Origin: Hymenobacter sp. IS2118
Lineage (GTDB): Bacteria > Bacteroidota > Bacteroidia > Cytophagales > Hymenobacteraceae
NCBI RefSeq assembly: GCF_000715495.1
Contig: NZ_JNLX01000185.1
Location: forward strand, 24,052 to 88,051
Reading direction: 5' to 3'
DNA length: 64,000 nucleotides
The notes under the pieces are model-generated. The model had not been told where the DNA came from and searched no databases. It worked only from the letters and a program-made list of their open reading frames with translations. This document shows, in pieces, positions 32,547-40,797 of the stretch (its first letter is position 1; each line of letters begins with the position of its first letter). The translations under genes were made by a program, and so were the position numbers.

Positions 32547-33644
32547 ATGTCTAAAAACGAGGCCGCGCGGGCCAAAAAAATAGCTTCCTTCGACCCCAAT
32601 GCGCCCGGCGATGCCGCCGGTGGCTTGTTCGGCCTGCCCTTCACGCCCGAGGAAGCCCAGGTGGTGGTAGTGCCCGTGCCGTGGGAAGTGACCGTGAGCT
32701 ACCGCGCCGGCACCGCCCAAGGCCCCGCCGCTATTCACGAGGCCTCGCTGCAGGTCGACTTGTACGACCCGGATATGCCCGACGCCTGGAAACTGGGCCT
32801 GGCCATGGAGGACGAGGACGAAACCATTCTGCAGGCCAGCAACAAGCTCCGTCCGCAAGCTGCCGAATACATCACCTGGCTGGAAGAAGGCCAACCCGAA
32901 AGTGGAACCAGCACCCACAGCAGCGTGCCCGCCCAAGTCACGGCAGAGGGCGAGAAGATGGTGCAATGGCTGAAGGAAAAAACTGGCGCCCTGCTCGATG
33001 AGGGCAAGGGCGTGGTAGTGCTCGGCGGCGACCACAGCACGCCGCTGGGCTACCTGCAAGCGCTGGCCGAGCGCCACGAGGAGTTTGCCATTCTGCAGTT
33101 TGACGCGCACTGCGACTTGCGCCCGGCCTACGAGGGATTCAAGTACTCGCACGCCAGCATCATGCACAATGCCCTGGAGCTGCCGCAGGTGAAGAAGCTG
33201 GTGCAGGTGGGCATCCGCGATATGTGCCAGCAGGAGGCCGAATACATTGCTACCTCCAATGGCCGGGTGGCGTTGTTCAGCCAGCGTTTTCTGAGCGACG
33301 AAAAATTCGCCAAGAAGTCCTGGAAAAAGGTCTGCGGCAAAATCATCGCCCAGCTGCCCCCCAAAGTGTACATCAGCTTCGATATTGACGGCCTCGACCC
33401 CAAGCTGTGCCCGGGCACCGGCACGCCCGTGCCCGGCGGCCTGGAGTTTGAGGAAGCCACGTACCTGATTCGCTCCATTGTGCGGTCCGGCATCACCATC
33501 ATCGGCTGCGACCTCAACGAAGTAGCGCCCGGCGACAGCGACTGGAACGGCATTGTAGGCGCCCGTCTGCTCTACCAACTTTGCAACTGGATGGCCGTAT
33601 CTCAAGGCCGCCTCACCGCCAAGGGAATGGAGGTGGCCGACTAA
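32547..33644 (+). CDS. Arginase/agmatinase/formimidoylglutamase family hydrolase
   Basis: This 365-residue ureohydrolase-fold enzyme acts on guanidino compounds with two Mn2+ ions. All metal ligands are present: the His of GGDHSTPLG, the Asp/His/Asp of FDAHCDLR and the two Asp of ISFDIDGLDP. Start 32547 (MSKNEAARAKK) is preferred to a hydrophobic extension that begins 108 bases upstream. The N-terminal segment, with VPWEVTVSYRAGTAQGP, matches agmatinase-type members of Bacteroidota. Agmatinase (polyamine synthesis) is the more likely role, but no arginine decarboxylase adjoins it. TTTG at 32501 may be a -33 box. A holin-like gene follows 27 bases downstream. Confidence 0.88.
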   Translation: MSKNEAARAKKIASFDPNAPGDAAGGLFGLPFTPEEAQVVVVPVPWEVTVSYRAGTAQGPAAIHEASLQVDLYDPDMPDAWKLGLAMEDEDETILQASNKLRPQAAEYITWLEEGQPESGTSTHSSVPAQVTAEGEKMVQWLKEKTGALLDEGKGVVVLGGDHSTPLGYLQALAERHEEFAILQFDAHCDLRPAYEGFKYSHASIMHNALELPQVKKLVQVGIRDMCQQEAEYIATSNGRVALFSQRFLSDEKFAKKSWKKVCGKIIAQLPPKVYISFDIDGLDPKLCPGTGTPVPGGLEFEEATYLIRSIVRSGITIIGCDLNEVAPGDSDWNGIVGARLLYQLCNWMAVSQGRLTAKGMEVAD

Positions 33645-33671
33645 ATTTCTCTCACCTCAATTTTCTTTCCC

Positions 33672-34010
33672 ATGCTTGGTTTTATCCTCAAATTCATCCT
33701 CACCGCTGTGCTGGTGTACGGCCTCAGTATGGTGCTGCCCGGCGTGGTGCTGACCGGTTTTGGAGGCGCAGCTATTTTGGTGCTGGTGCTAGGCGTACTG
33801 AACGCGGTAGTAAAGCCCATTCTCAAGATTCTGGGCTTTCCCATCACGGTGCTCACATTGGGCCTGTTCCTGCTGGTCATCAACGTCATCATCGTCAAGC
33901 TGGCCGATTTTCTGATGAGTAGCTTCGACGTGCACGGTCTGCTGAATGCGTTGCTGTTTAGCATTGCGTTATCCGTCGTCAATGCCGTAGTTGATTTGGT
34001 GGTAGATTAG
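33672..34010 (+). CDS. Phage-holin-family small membrane protein
   Basis: This is a 112-residue protein with four predicted transmembrane helices (LGFILKFILTAVLVYGLSMV, GAAILVLVLGVLNAVV, ITVLTLGLFLLVINVIIV, LLNALLFSIALSVVNAVV), of the 'phage holin family 4' (YvlD-like) that is common as a chromosomal housekeeping membrane protein. There is no lysis context, so a phage role is not supported. It lies 27 bases after the arginase-family gene and before a bidirectional terminator, so the two are probably co-transcribed. Confidence 0.88.
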   Translation: MLGFILKFILTAVLVYGLSMVLPGVVLTGFGGAAILVLVLGVLNAVVKPILKILGFPITVLTLGLFLLVINVIIVKLADFLMSSFDVHGLLNALLFSIALSVVNAVVDLVVD

Positions 34011-34035
34011 TGCAATGCGCCACCATCCAACACAA

Positions 34036-34070
34036 AAGAGCCCCTGCTGAATTATCAGCAGGGGCCCTTT
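34036..34070. terminator. Bidirectional terminator between holin-like gene and murA
   Basis: The stem CCCCTGCTG/CAGCAGGGG has loop AATTAT, flanked by AAAAG on the left and CTTTT on the right. It serves convergent genes. Confidence 0.85.
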
Positions 34071-34089
34071 TGCATTGGATGGTGTCCTT

Positions 34090-35394
34090 TTATATCCGTC
34101 GAATATCCGCGCCGAGAGCATTTAAACGCTGGTCGATAAACTGGTAGCCGCGGTCAATCTGCTCCACGTTGAGGATGGTGCTGGTGCCCTCGGCCGATAG
34201 AGCCGCGATGAGCAAAGCCACGCCGGCCCGGATATCGGGCGAGGTCATGGTGATGCCGTTCAGGCGCTTGGTGTGGTCGAGGCCGATGACAGTGGCGCGG
34301 TGCGGGTCGCAGAGGATAATCTGGGCACCCATGTCGATGAGCTTGTCCACGAAGAACAGGCGGCTCTCGAACATTTTCTGATGAATAAGCACCGTGCCCT
34401 TGGCCTGGCAGGCCACCACCAGCACAATGCTAAGTAGGTCGGGGGTGAAGCCGGGCCAGGTGTGGTCGCTCACCGTGAGGATGGAGCCGTCGAGGTACGT
34501 AGCAATTTCATAGTGTGGCTGAGCCGGAATGTGAATGTCGTCGCCCCGGAATTCAATCTGAATGCCCAGCTTGCGGAAGGTGTCCGGGATGAGCCCCAGT
34601 TCAGGAATCTGGCAGTCTTTGATGGTGATTTCGGAACCCGTCATGGCCGCGAGGCCGATAAAAGAACCGATTTCTATCATGTCGGGCAGCATGCGGTGTT
34701 CGGTGCCGCCCAGGCGCTGCACGCCCTCAATAGTGAGCAGGTTCGACCCGATACCCTGAATATTGGCACCCATGCGCACCAGCATGCGGCAAAGCTGCTG
34801 CAGGTAGGGCTCGCAGGCGGCATTGTAGATGGTGGTGGTGCCTTCGGCCAGCACGGCAGCCATCAGAATATTGGCGGTGCCGGTTACGGAGGCTTCGTCG
34901 AGCAGCATGTGCGTGCCCGTCAGCTTGCCGTCTACTTTGATGCGGTAGAAATCCAGGCCTTCCAGCGTGAGCTTGCCGCCCAGCTTTTCCAGGCCTAAAA
35001 AGTGGGTATCCATGGGCCGGCGGCCAATTTTGTCGCCGCCCGGCTTGGGCAGCTGGCAGCGACCGTAGCGCCCCAGCATGGGCCCCAGAATCATCACCGA
35101 ACCCCGCAAAGAGCCCGCCTGCGTCACAAATTCCGGCGTGTCCATGTAGTCGAGATTCACCTGCTCGGCCTGAAAAACGTAAGTATCGGTGGCCAGCTTG
35201 CCCACTTTTACGCCCAAATCGCGCAGCAGCTCAATGAGCTTGTTGACGTCGCGAATGTCGGGGATGTTGCTGATGGTGACCGGCTCCGAGGTGAGCAGTA
35301 CCGCGCAGAGAATCTGGAGAGCTTCGTTTTTGGCCCCCTGGGGCGTGATTTCACCGTGCAGTGTTTTGCCACCGCGTACTTCAAATGCTGCCAT
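34090..35394 (-). CDS. murA: UDP-N-acetylglucosamine 1-carboxyvinyltransferase (Asp at Cys115 position)
   Basis: MurA catalyses the first committed step of peptidoglycan synthesis, transferring enolpyruvate from PEP to UDP-GlcNAc. The 434-residue protein shows GAKNEALQ near the N-terminus (catalytic Lys), the active-site loop PKPGGDKIGRRPMD and GTANILMAAVLAEG. In E. coli this loop reads PGGCTIGARPVD; the Cys attacked by fosfomycin is Asp121 here, confirmed in the DNA as GAC. Such Cys-to-Asp enzymes are active and intrinsically fosfomycin-resistant in Mycobacterium and Chlamydia. It lies downstream of the DUF4290 gene on the same strand, probably co-transcribed. Confidence 0.96.
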   Translation of the reverse strand: MAAFEVRGGKTLHGEITPQGAKNEALQILCAVLLTSEPVTISNIPDIRDVNKLIELLRDLGVKVGKLATDTYVFQAEQVNLDYMDTPEFVTQAGSLRGSVMILGPMLGRYGRCQLPKPGGDKIGRRPMDTHFLGLEKLGGKLTLEGLDFYRIKVDGKLTGTHMLLDEASVTGTANILMAAVLAEGTTTIYNAACEPYLQQLCRMLVRMGANIQGIGSNLLTIEGVQRLGGTEHRMLPDMIEIGSFIGLAAMTGSEITIKDCQIPELGLIPDTFRKLGIQIEFRGDDIHIPAQPHYEIATYLDGSILTVSDHTWPGFTPDLLSIVLVVACQAKGTVLIHQKMFESRLFFVDKLIDMGAQIILCDPHRATVIGLDHTKRLNGITMTSPDIRAGVALLIAALSAEGTSTILNVEQIDRGYQFIDQRLNALGADIRRI

Positions 35395-35403
35395 TTTGGA
35401 TTA

Positions 35404-35484
35404 AGCTGTTAGCTAATAGCTGTTAGCCATTAGCTCATTGATAACTAGCTGAATTGGCTGATAGACAGTCTTTAGCTAACAGCT
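35404..35484. repeat. Word-type inverted repeat (AGCTGTTAGCTAA / TTAGCTAACAGCT)
   Basis: A perfect 13-base inverted repeat between murA and DUF4290. Variants of the word recur on both sides (AATAGCTGTTAGCCATTAGC left; AGCTAATTGCTACCAGCTACCAGC right, to about 35505). No T run. Confidence 0.65.
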
Positions 35485-35512
35485 AATTGCTACCAGCTAC
35501 CAGCTAAAATAA

Positions 35513-36262
35513 TTATTGGGGCGGCTGCTGGGGCTCCTGGCTGCGGCCTTTCTTGCGCTTCTTGCCGTTTTTGTTGCCGAAGCCGTTGCCCCGGCTGTCG
35601 CGGTCGCGGCCTTCGCGGTTGTCGCGGCCCTCGCGCCGGTCGCGGCCTTCGCGCTGCTGGGGCTGGGGCACGATGAAGGCCTTGGTAGCGCCCGTACCGG
35701 CTGGCATTTCAAATAGGTTATCGCTGTCGACCACGGCCGGGTCGAGTTTGAGCTGGCCGCCCGAGAGCTCGCCCAAATGCCGCAGAATGGTCACGTCCTT
35801 GGCGTTTTCCTTGTTGTGCTGGCGGTACAGGAACTTCATGGTCCGGCCAATCTGCACGGTGGCCTGTTCGCGCTCGGCGGCATCTTCCAGGGTAACGGCT
35901 TTGGCAATGAGGGCTTCCACGGCCACGCCGTAGGCGCGCAGTTTGGGGCCCTGGCGCGGGTAGGGGACGCGGGCGGGTTTCTCGGTGCGCACCGTGAGGC
36001 TGCGGAGCGGCACCGGCGCCTCCAGGGTCACTTCTTCGCCGGCCATGGCGTGCAGGTGGTTCCAGAGGCGGGTTTGCACTTCGGGTAGCTCGCGCAATGC
36101 GGGCTGCAGGCGCAGCATCAGCTGCACAATTTGCCCGGCTCGTTTGGTGCGCTCGGCCACGTCCTCAATGTCTTTGAGGCCCAGAATGAGCTGGTAGGTA
36201 CTGTGCCCGTATTCGCGCACCAGCAGTTGCAGGTGGAAGGGCAGGTTGAGGAGGTCAGTCAT
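35513..36262 (-). CDS. DUF4290 protein with Arg/Gly/Asp-rich tail
   Basis: This 249-residue protein has an N-terminal helical domain of the Bacteroidota-specific DUF4290 family (LLNLPFHLQLLVREYGHSTY, then a repeat-like RAGQIVQLMLRLQP and RATVQIGRTM type helix). After about residue 205 it turns into a charged tail of RDRREGRDNREGRDRDSRG type ending in a basic KKRKKGRSQ stretch, which recalls RGG-like RNA-binding tails. Start 36262 (MTDLLNLPF) is the conserved one; a 21-residue upstream extension is not. A -7 box TATCTTTG lies 40 bases upstream. murA follows. Function unknown. Confidence 0.85.
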   Translation of the reverse strand: MTDLLNLPFHLQLLVREYGHSTYQLILGLKDIEDVAERTKRAGQIVQLMLRLQPALRELPEVQTRLWNHLHAMAGEEVTLEAPVPLRSLTVRTEKPARVPYPRQGPKLRAYGVAVEALIAKAVTLEDAAEREQATVQIGRTMKFLYRQHNKENAKDVTILRHLGELSGGQLKLDPAVVDSDNLFEMPAGTGATKAFIVPQPQQREGRDRREGRDNREGRDRDSRGNGFGNKNGKKRKKGRSQEPQQPPQ

Positions 36263-36302
36263 TGATATATAATAAGGGGGGCGTCTGCGACGGGGCCCAA
36301 GC

Positions 36303-36310
36303 CAAAGATA
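36303..36310 (-). promoter_or_regulatory. -7 box upstream of DUF4290-murA
   Basis: TATCTTTG on the minus strand matches TAnnTTTG exactly, about 40 bases before the DUF4290 start. Confidence 0.45.
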
Positions 36311-36351
36311 GGACGATGGGCGCATGCCCCGGCCGTGGCGTCAGCAGAAGA

Positions 36352-38598
36352 TTAGTGCAGCCGCAGTTTGGCGAAACTCAGTAGCAGCACTTTCTCGCCC
36401 ACTTCCTCAAACTGGATGGTAGCCTTGGTGGTGCCCTGCTGCGTTTCGAGCGCACTCACTACGCCAAAGCCAAACTTGGCGTGCTCCACGCGCTGCCCGC
36501 TTTGCAGGTTCGACGTGTCGGAAGGAGTGAAGTCGGCTGGGGCTACGTATTTGGTGGCCTGCACCTTGCGCGGCGCTACCGGTATCAGATTCGACCGCCG
36601 CTCAAACACGTGCTGAAACGGCGAATCGCCCGCGCCCGGCCCGGCGGCAAATTTGAAGTTGACGTACTGCGGGTCGATTTCGTCCAGAAAGCGCGACTTC
36701 TCGCAGCTCCGCAGGTTGCCCCATTGGTAGCGCGAGGTGGCATAGCTCAGCGTGAGCTTTTTCTCAGCCCGCGTTATAGCCACGTAAAACAGGCGCCGTT
36801 CCTCCTCCAAATCGGCCCGGGAGGTAATCATCATCTGGCTCGGAAATAGGTTTTCTTCCATGCCCACGATGTACACGTTGCGGAATTCCAGGCCCTTGGC
36901 CGAGTGAATGGTCATCAGCGTCACGGCCTCGCCTTCCTGGGCCGCGTCCTTCAGGTCGGAATCTGTGACCAGGGCAATGTCTTGCAGAAATGCGCCGAGG
37001 CTTTTGTCCTCGCGTTCGGGGTCGTCCACGTATTCTTTAATGCCGTTGAGCAGCTCCTGCATGTTCTCGTAGCGGGAGAGGCCCTCAATGCTCTTGTCAG
37101 CATAAAGCTCCTCCAGCATGCCCGAGTTCTTGGCAATAAACTTGGCCGCTTCAAAAGCGTCTTCCTTGGCCGCTACGGCAATGTAGCTTTTGATTTTTTC
37201 GGCAAATCCCACCACCGGGTTGCTCACCCGCGAGGGCATGAATTGGTCGGCATTGGCCACCACTTCCCAGAGGGTGTGGTTCTGCTCGTCGGCAGTGGTA
37301 ATGAGTTTGCTGATAGTGGTGTCACCAATGCCGCGCTTTGGGTAATTAATTACCCGGCGAATAGCTTGCTCGTCATTCTGGTTGACAGTCAGGCGCAGAT
37401 AAGCCACCAAATCCTTGATTTCCTTGCGCTGATAAAAGCTCAGGCCACCAACAATTTTGTATTTAATATTTAATTTCCGCAACGATTCCTCCATCGCGCG
37501 GCTTTGCGCATTGGTGCGGTAGAGAATGGCAAAATTGTCGTACGACAAATGCCCATTCATCTTGTCCTCAAAGATGGAAGCGGCCACCAATTTGCCCTCC
37601 TCGTTGTCAGAAGCCGCTTTTAGCACCTCAATCAGGGTGCCATCTTCGTTTTCCGAAAATACGTCTTTGCGCAATTGCGCCTGGTTGTTTTTAATTACCG
37701 AATTTGCCGCCCAAACAATATTTTTGGTGGAGCGGTAATTCTGCTCCAATTTAAATACCTGCAATTCGGGGTAGTCTTTCTCGAAATTGAGAATGTTGGT
37801 AATATCGGCGCCGCGGAAGGCGTAAATGCTCTGCGCATCGTCGCCTACCACGCAGATATTCCGCTCTTTGGCGGCCAGTTTGCGAGTAATTAAATACTGC
37901 GAGTAGTTGGTGTCCTGGTACTCGTCCACCATCACGAACCGGAACATGTTCTGGTACTTGTTCAGCACATCCACGTGGTCCTTAAACAGCACGTTGGTGT
38001 TGAAAAGCAGGTCGTCGAAATCCATGGCGCCGGCCTTAAAGCAGCGCTGCTGGTACTGCTGGTACAGCACCCCAATTTTGGGCCGGAGCGCCGCCTCGTC
38101 ATCGGCCTTGATGGCCGCGTCGTTAAGGTACTGATTCACCGAAATCAGCTTGTTTTTGGCGGCTGATATGCGGCCCAGCACCAGACTGGATTTGTAGAGC
38201 TTGTCGTCTAGCTCCAGCTCCTTCACAATCTGGCCCATCAGGGTTTTAGAATCCTGGGAGTCGTAGATAGTGAAGCTGCGCGGATAGCCAATTTTGTCAG
38301 CTTCGGTGCGTAGGATTTTGGCAAACACCGAGTGAAACGTGCCCATCCACAGGTTGCGGGCATTGGGTCCCACCACCTTTTCGACGCGGGCGCGCATTTC
38401 CTTGGCGGCCTTGTTGGTAAAAGTGAGGGCGAGGATGTTGAACGGGTCAACGCCTTTTTCGAGCAGGTTGGCGATGCGGTAGGTGAGTACCCGGGTTTTG
38501 CCCGAGCCGGCACCGGCTATAATCATGCACGGGCCTTCGGTTTGCATCACCGCGGCCGCCTGCGAGCCATTGAGTAGGGAGAGATAATCTAATGCCAT
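36352..38598 (-). CDS. ATP-dependent DNA helicase, UvrD/PcrA/Rep type
   Basis: This 748-residue superfamily 1A helicase unwinds DNA in repair and replication. Motif I (IAGAGSGKTRVLTYRIA), Ia (LALTFTNKAAKEM), II (MVDEYQDTN), III (VVGDDAQSIYAFRGAD), IV (LEQNYRST), V (LMTIHSAKGLEFRNVYIVGMEE) and VI (EERRLFYVAITRAEKKL) are all intact. The C-terminal domain has GQRVEHAKFGFGVV, typical of PcrA/UvrD. Start 38598 (MALDYLSLLNGSQAAAV) agrees with the family. A stretch within the gene (about 37340-37800) has lower G+C and A/T-ending codons. It is divergent from DUF3109. Confidence 0.95.
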   Translation of the reverse strand: MALDYLSLLNGSQAAAVMQTEGPCMIIAGAGSGKTRVLTYRIANLLEKGVDPFNILALTFTNKAAKEMRARVEKVVGPNARNLWMGTFHSVFAKILRTEADKIGYPRSFTIYDSQDSKTLMGQIVKELELDDKLYKSSLVLGRISAAKNKLISVNQYLNDAAIKADDEAALRPKIGVLYQQYQQRCFKAGAMDFDDLLFNTNVLFKDHVDVLNKYQNMFRFVMVDEYQDTNYSQYLITRKLAAKERNICVVGDDAQSIYAFRGADITNILNFEKDYPELQVFKLEQNYRSTKNIVWAANSVIKNNQAQLRKDVFSENEDGTLIEVLKAASDNEEGKLVAASIFEDKMNGHLSYDNFAILYRTNAQSRAMEESLRKLNIKYKIVGGLSFYQRKEIKDLVAYLRLTVNQNDEQAIRRVINYPKRGIGDTTISKLITTADEQNHTLWEVVANADQFMPSRVSNPVVGFAEKIKSYIAVAAKEDAFEAAKFIAKNSGMLEELYADKSIEGLSRYENMQELLNGIKEYVDDPEREDKSLGAFLQDIALVTDSDLKDAAQEGEAVTLMTIHSAKGLEFRNVYIVGMEENLFPSQMMITSRADLEEERRLFYVAITRAEKKLTLSYATSRYQWGNLRSCEKSRFLDEIDPQYVNFKFAAGPGAGDSPFQHVFERRSNLIPVAPRKVQATKYVAPADFTPSDTSNLQSGQRVEHAKFGFGVVSALETQQGTTKATIQFEEVGEKVLLLSFAKLRLH

Positions 38599-38629
38599 CA
38601 GCGAATTAAGCCGCCTTTTGGACGGTTGA

Positions 38630-38637
38630 CAAAGATA
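38630..38637 (-). promoter_or_regulatory. -7 box of the UvrD-type helicase gene
   Basis: TATCTTTG on the minus strand lies 31 bases before the start codon. It faces away from the identical box of DUF3109 at 38687-38694. Confidence 0.5.
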
Positions 38638-38686
38638 CGGCCACCGGATAGGGGGCGCAACCAATTTCTAGCCCTGCGGGCGGGGT

Positions 38687-38694
38687 TATCTTTG
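38687..38694 (+). promoter_or_regulatory. -7 box directly before DUF3109 start
   Basis: TATCTTTG matches TAnnTTTG exactly and only TTCTA separates it from the ATG at 38700, which predicts a leaderless or near-leaderless mRNA. A partial TTTC -33 lies 18 bases upstream. Confidence 0.5.
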
Positions 38695-38699
38695 TTCTA

Positions 38700-39278
38700 A
38701 TGATTATTATTCAAGAAACGGTCATCTCCGATGACATCGCCGATAACTTTTTTGTCTGCAACCTCGAAGCCTGCAAGGGCGCCTGCTGCGTGGAGGGTGA
38801 CCTCGGTGCCCCCCTCGAAGAGCCCGAGCTCAAGATTCTGGAGCAGGAATACGCCAACATCAAGCCCTTTCTCACCGATGCGGGCCGCGCGGCCATCGAG
38901 GCGCAGGGCCTTTACATCAAGGATTGGGAAGGCGACTTCAGCACCACCACCATCGACGACAAAGAATGCGCCTACGCCCTTTACGACGAGCGCGGCATTC
39001 TGAAATGTGGCATTGAGCAGGCGTACCTAGCCGGTGCCACCACGTTCAAAAAGCCCATTAGCTGCCACTTATATCCCATTCGTATCACCAAATACGAGGG
39101 GTTCGATGCCCTGAACTACGACCGGTGGGGCATCTGCAACCCAGCCTGTTCGTTTGGTGACAAGCTGGGCGTGAAAGTGTACCAATTTCTTAAAGACCCA
39201 CTCATTCGCAAGTACGGCGAGGGCTGGTACGGCGAATTGGTGCGGGAAATTGAGAACCCTACACCGGGTAAGAAGTAG
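38700..39278 (+). CDS. DUF3109 cysteine-cluster protein
   Basis: This 192-residue protein of the DUF3109 family contains a conserved Cys set (VCNLEACKGACCVEGDLGAP near the N-terminus; ECAYALYD, LKCGIEQAY, ISCHLYPIRI, GICNPACSFG further on). The pattern suggests metal or iron-sulfur binding, related to YkgJ/UPF0153-type zinc or iron clusters. Start 38700 (MIIIQETVISDD) agrees with the family start. No enzymatic role is established. It is monocistronic between a divergent helicase and a word-type inverted repeat. Confidence 0.9.
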   Translation: MIIIQETVISDDIADNFFVCNLEACKGACCVEGDLGAPLEEPELKILEQEYANIKPFLTDAGRAAIEAQGLYIKDWEGDFSTTTIDDKECAYALYDERGILKCGIEQAYLAGATTFKKPISCHLYPIRITKYEGFDALNYDRWGICNPACSFGDKLGVKVYQFLKDPLIRKYGEGWYGELVREIENPTPGKK

Positions 39279-39297
39279 TAGGAGATATAGAAAATAG

Positions 39298-39392
39298 AAC
39301 GTCATGCTGAGCTTGCCGAAGCATCTCTACCACGCAACTAATCAATTTTAGTATTGCAGTAGAGATGCTTCGGCTGCGCTCAGCATGACGTT
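39298..39392. repeat. Inverted repeat with CATGCTGAGC and GAAGCATCTCTAC words
   Basis: Left arm 39298-39330 and right arm 39359-39392 pair through AACGTCATGCTGAGC/GCTCAGCATGACGTT (15 bp) and CCGAAGCATCTCTAC/GTAGAGATGCTTCGG (15 bp), with 3-4 unmatched bases between them and a 28-base loop. It lies between convergent genes. From memory, related elements are dispersed in Hymenobacter genomes; this was not searched. Confidence 0.75.
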
Positions 39393-39415
39393 CTTCTTTG
39401 TATTTAGAAAGAAGC

Positions 39416-39874
39416 TTATGCCTCTTTCACCACAATCTTCTCGATTTCGTCGTTGGCCTGAATCTGGTCGATAACCTCCACGCCCTCTACTACTTTGCCG
39501 AATACGGTGTGCACGCGGTCGAGGTGGGCGGTATTCTGGCGGTCGTGCACCACAAAGAACTGCGAGCCGCCGGTGTTCTTGCCGGCGTGGGCCATGCTTA
39601 GGGCGCCGCGCTCGTGGTACTGGTTGTTGCCACTGGTTTCGCAGTCAATTTTGTAGCCGGGGCCACCGGTGCCGGGCTGGCCCTTGGCGCCTTCGCGGGT
39701 GTTGGGGCAGCCGCCCTGAATCACAAAATTTGGGATGACACGGTGAAATTTCAGACCGTCGTAGTAGCCTTTTTCAGCCAGGTCAATAAAATTTTTAACA
39801 GTTTTCGGAGCGTCTTGCTCGTAAAATTCAACTTTCATAACACCTTTCTTGGTGTGGATTTCGGCAGTTTTCAT
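39416..39874 (-). CDS. Cyclophilin-type peptidyl-prolyl cis-trans isomerase
   Basis: This 152-residue cytoplasmic cyclophilin catalyses proline isomerisation in protein folding. Active-site motifs are FHRVIPNFVIQGG (catalytic Arg in HR) and GALSMAHAGKNTGGSQFF (Phe/Gln of the pocket). The usual Trp of the cyclosporin site is replaced in TAHLDRVHTVFGKV, as in many bacterial enzymes. There is no signal peptide. A -7-like TACCTTCG lies on the minus strand at 39944-39937. Confidence 0.95.
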   Translation of the reverse strand: MKTAEIHTKKGVMKVEFYEQDAPKTVKNFIDLAEKGYYDGLKFHRVIPNFVIQGGCPNTREGAKGQPGTGGPGYKIDCETSGNNQYHERGALSMAHAGKNTGGSQFFVVHDRQNTAHLDRVHTVFGKVVEGVEVIDQIQANDEIEKIVVKEA

Positions 39875-40060
39875 GAATTCGCGGGTTTAGCGGAAGAAAT
39901 AATTGGTAGTTCCCCAATGCGGGGGCTTCATAACAACGAAGGTAGGAAATCGGTTGGGTCCGAAACATCCAACGTGGTTTCGCATTTCGTAACCTCGACG
40001 GCGAATCACCATATTTGCCGATAATAATTTTTACAATACCCAATTCACCTCATTTTTTTC

Positions 40061-40678
40061 ATGAAAAAGCAATTTGCCCCCCTGATGGCCGCTTTGGCCA
40101 CGTCGCTCATGCTCGCTAGCTGCAGCACCGAAACCAAAACCGAAACCGAAGTAGTGGCTACCGAAACCGAAGCCACTATGGAAGGCGACTCGGCTCGTAT
40201 GGCCAAGCCCGAGGGCGTGATGGTAGACGGTGTGGCCATGACGGCTGACAAGGATATCGTAGACAACGCTGCTGCTGCTTCGAGCGTGAGCACGCTGGTG
40301 GCCGCCGTAAAGGCTGCTGGTCTGGTTGAGACCCTCAAAGGTGCCGGTCCTTTCACCGTATTCGCCCCCACCAACGCCGCTTTCGACAAGCTGCCCCAAG
40401 GTGCCGTAGCCGGCCTGATGGAGCCCGCTAGCAAAGACAAACTGGCTGGTGTGCTCACCTACCACGTAATCGCCGGCCGCTTGGTGGCCGCCGACCTGAA
40501 GGATGGTCAGGAACTGACCACCGTGAACGGTGAGAAGCTGAAAGTAACCGTGAAAGATGGTACTGTAATGATTGGCAACGGCAAAGACGCCCCCGCTACC
40601 GTACAAATCGCCGACGTTATTTCGAGCAACGGCGTGACCCACGTTATCGATAGCGTGATTCTGCCCGCTGCCAAGTAG
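40061..40678 (+). CDS. Fasciclin-domain lipoprotein
   Basis: This 205-residue lipoprotein has the lipobox LASC with Cys21, a Thr/Glu-rich linker (TETKTETEVVATETEAT), and one FAS1 domain (about 65-205) showing LVAAVKAAGLVETLKGAGPF, TVFAPTNAAFDKLP, LTYHVIAGR and HVIDSVILP. FAS1 domains mediate adhesion in the envelope. A -7-like box CATATTTG (40012-40019) precedes it. It is monocistronic, ending in an unusually long terminator. Confidence 0.93.
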   Translation: MKKQFAPLMAALATSLMLASCSTETKTETEVVATETEATMEGDSARMAKPEGVMVDGVAMTADKDIVDNAAAASSVSTLVAAVKAAGLVETLKGAGPFTVFAPTNAAFDKLPQGAVAGLMEPASKDKLAGVLTYHVIAGRLVAADLKDGQELTTVNGEKLKVTVKDGTVMIGNGKDAPATVQIADVISSNGVTHVIDSVILPAAK

Positions 40679-40681
40679 TCG

Positions 40682-40741
40682 CTCTTGAAGCACAAAAAAA
40701 CCCGCTGGTGAAAACCAGTGGGTTTTTTTGTGCTTCAAGAG
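40682..40741. terminator. Extended terminator palindrome after the fasciclin gene
   Basis: Two 28-base arms (40682-40709 and 40714-40741) pair with only one G-T wobble around a GAAA loop. They include A7 on the left and T7 on the right, and the symmetry continues 9-11 bases beyond the T run. It serves convergent genes. Confidence 0.9.
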
Positions 40742-40797
40742 CTGCAAGCTTCAAGCTACAATCATTCCTGGCTAGCAACTTAAAGCTCACTGCTATT

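Noticed and set aside
33672..34010. Prophage holin indicating a phage remnant
   Set aside because: No lysin, integrase or structural genes nearby; this family is common in bacterial chromosomes outside phages.
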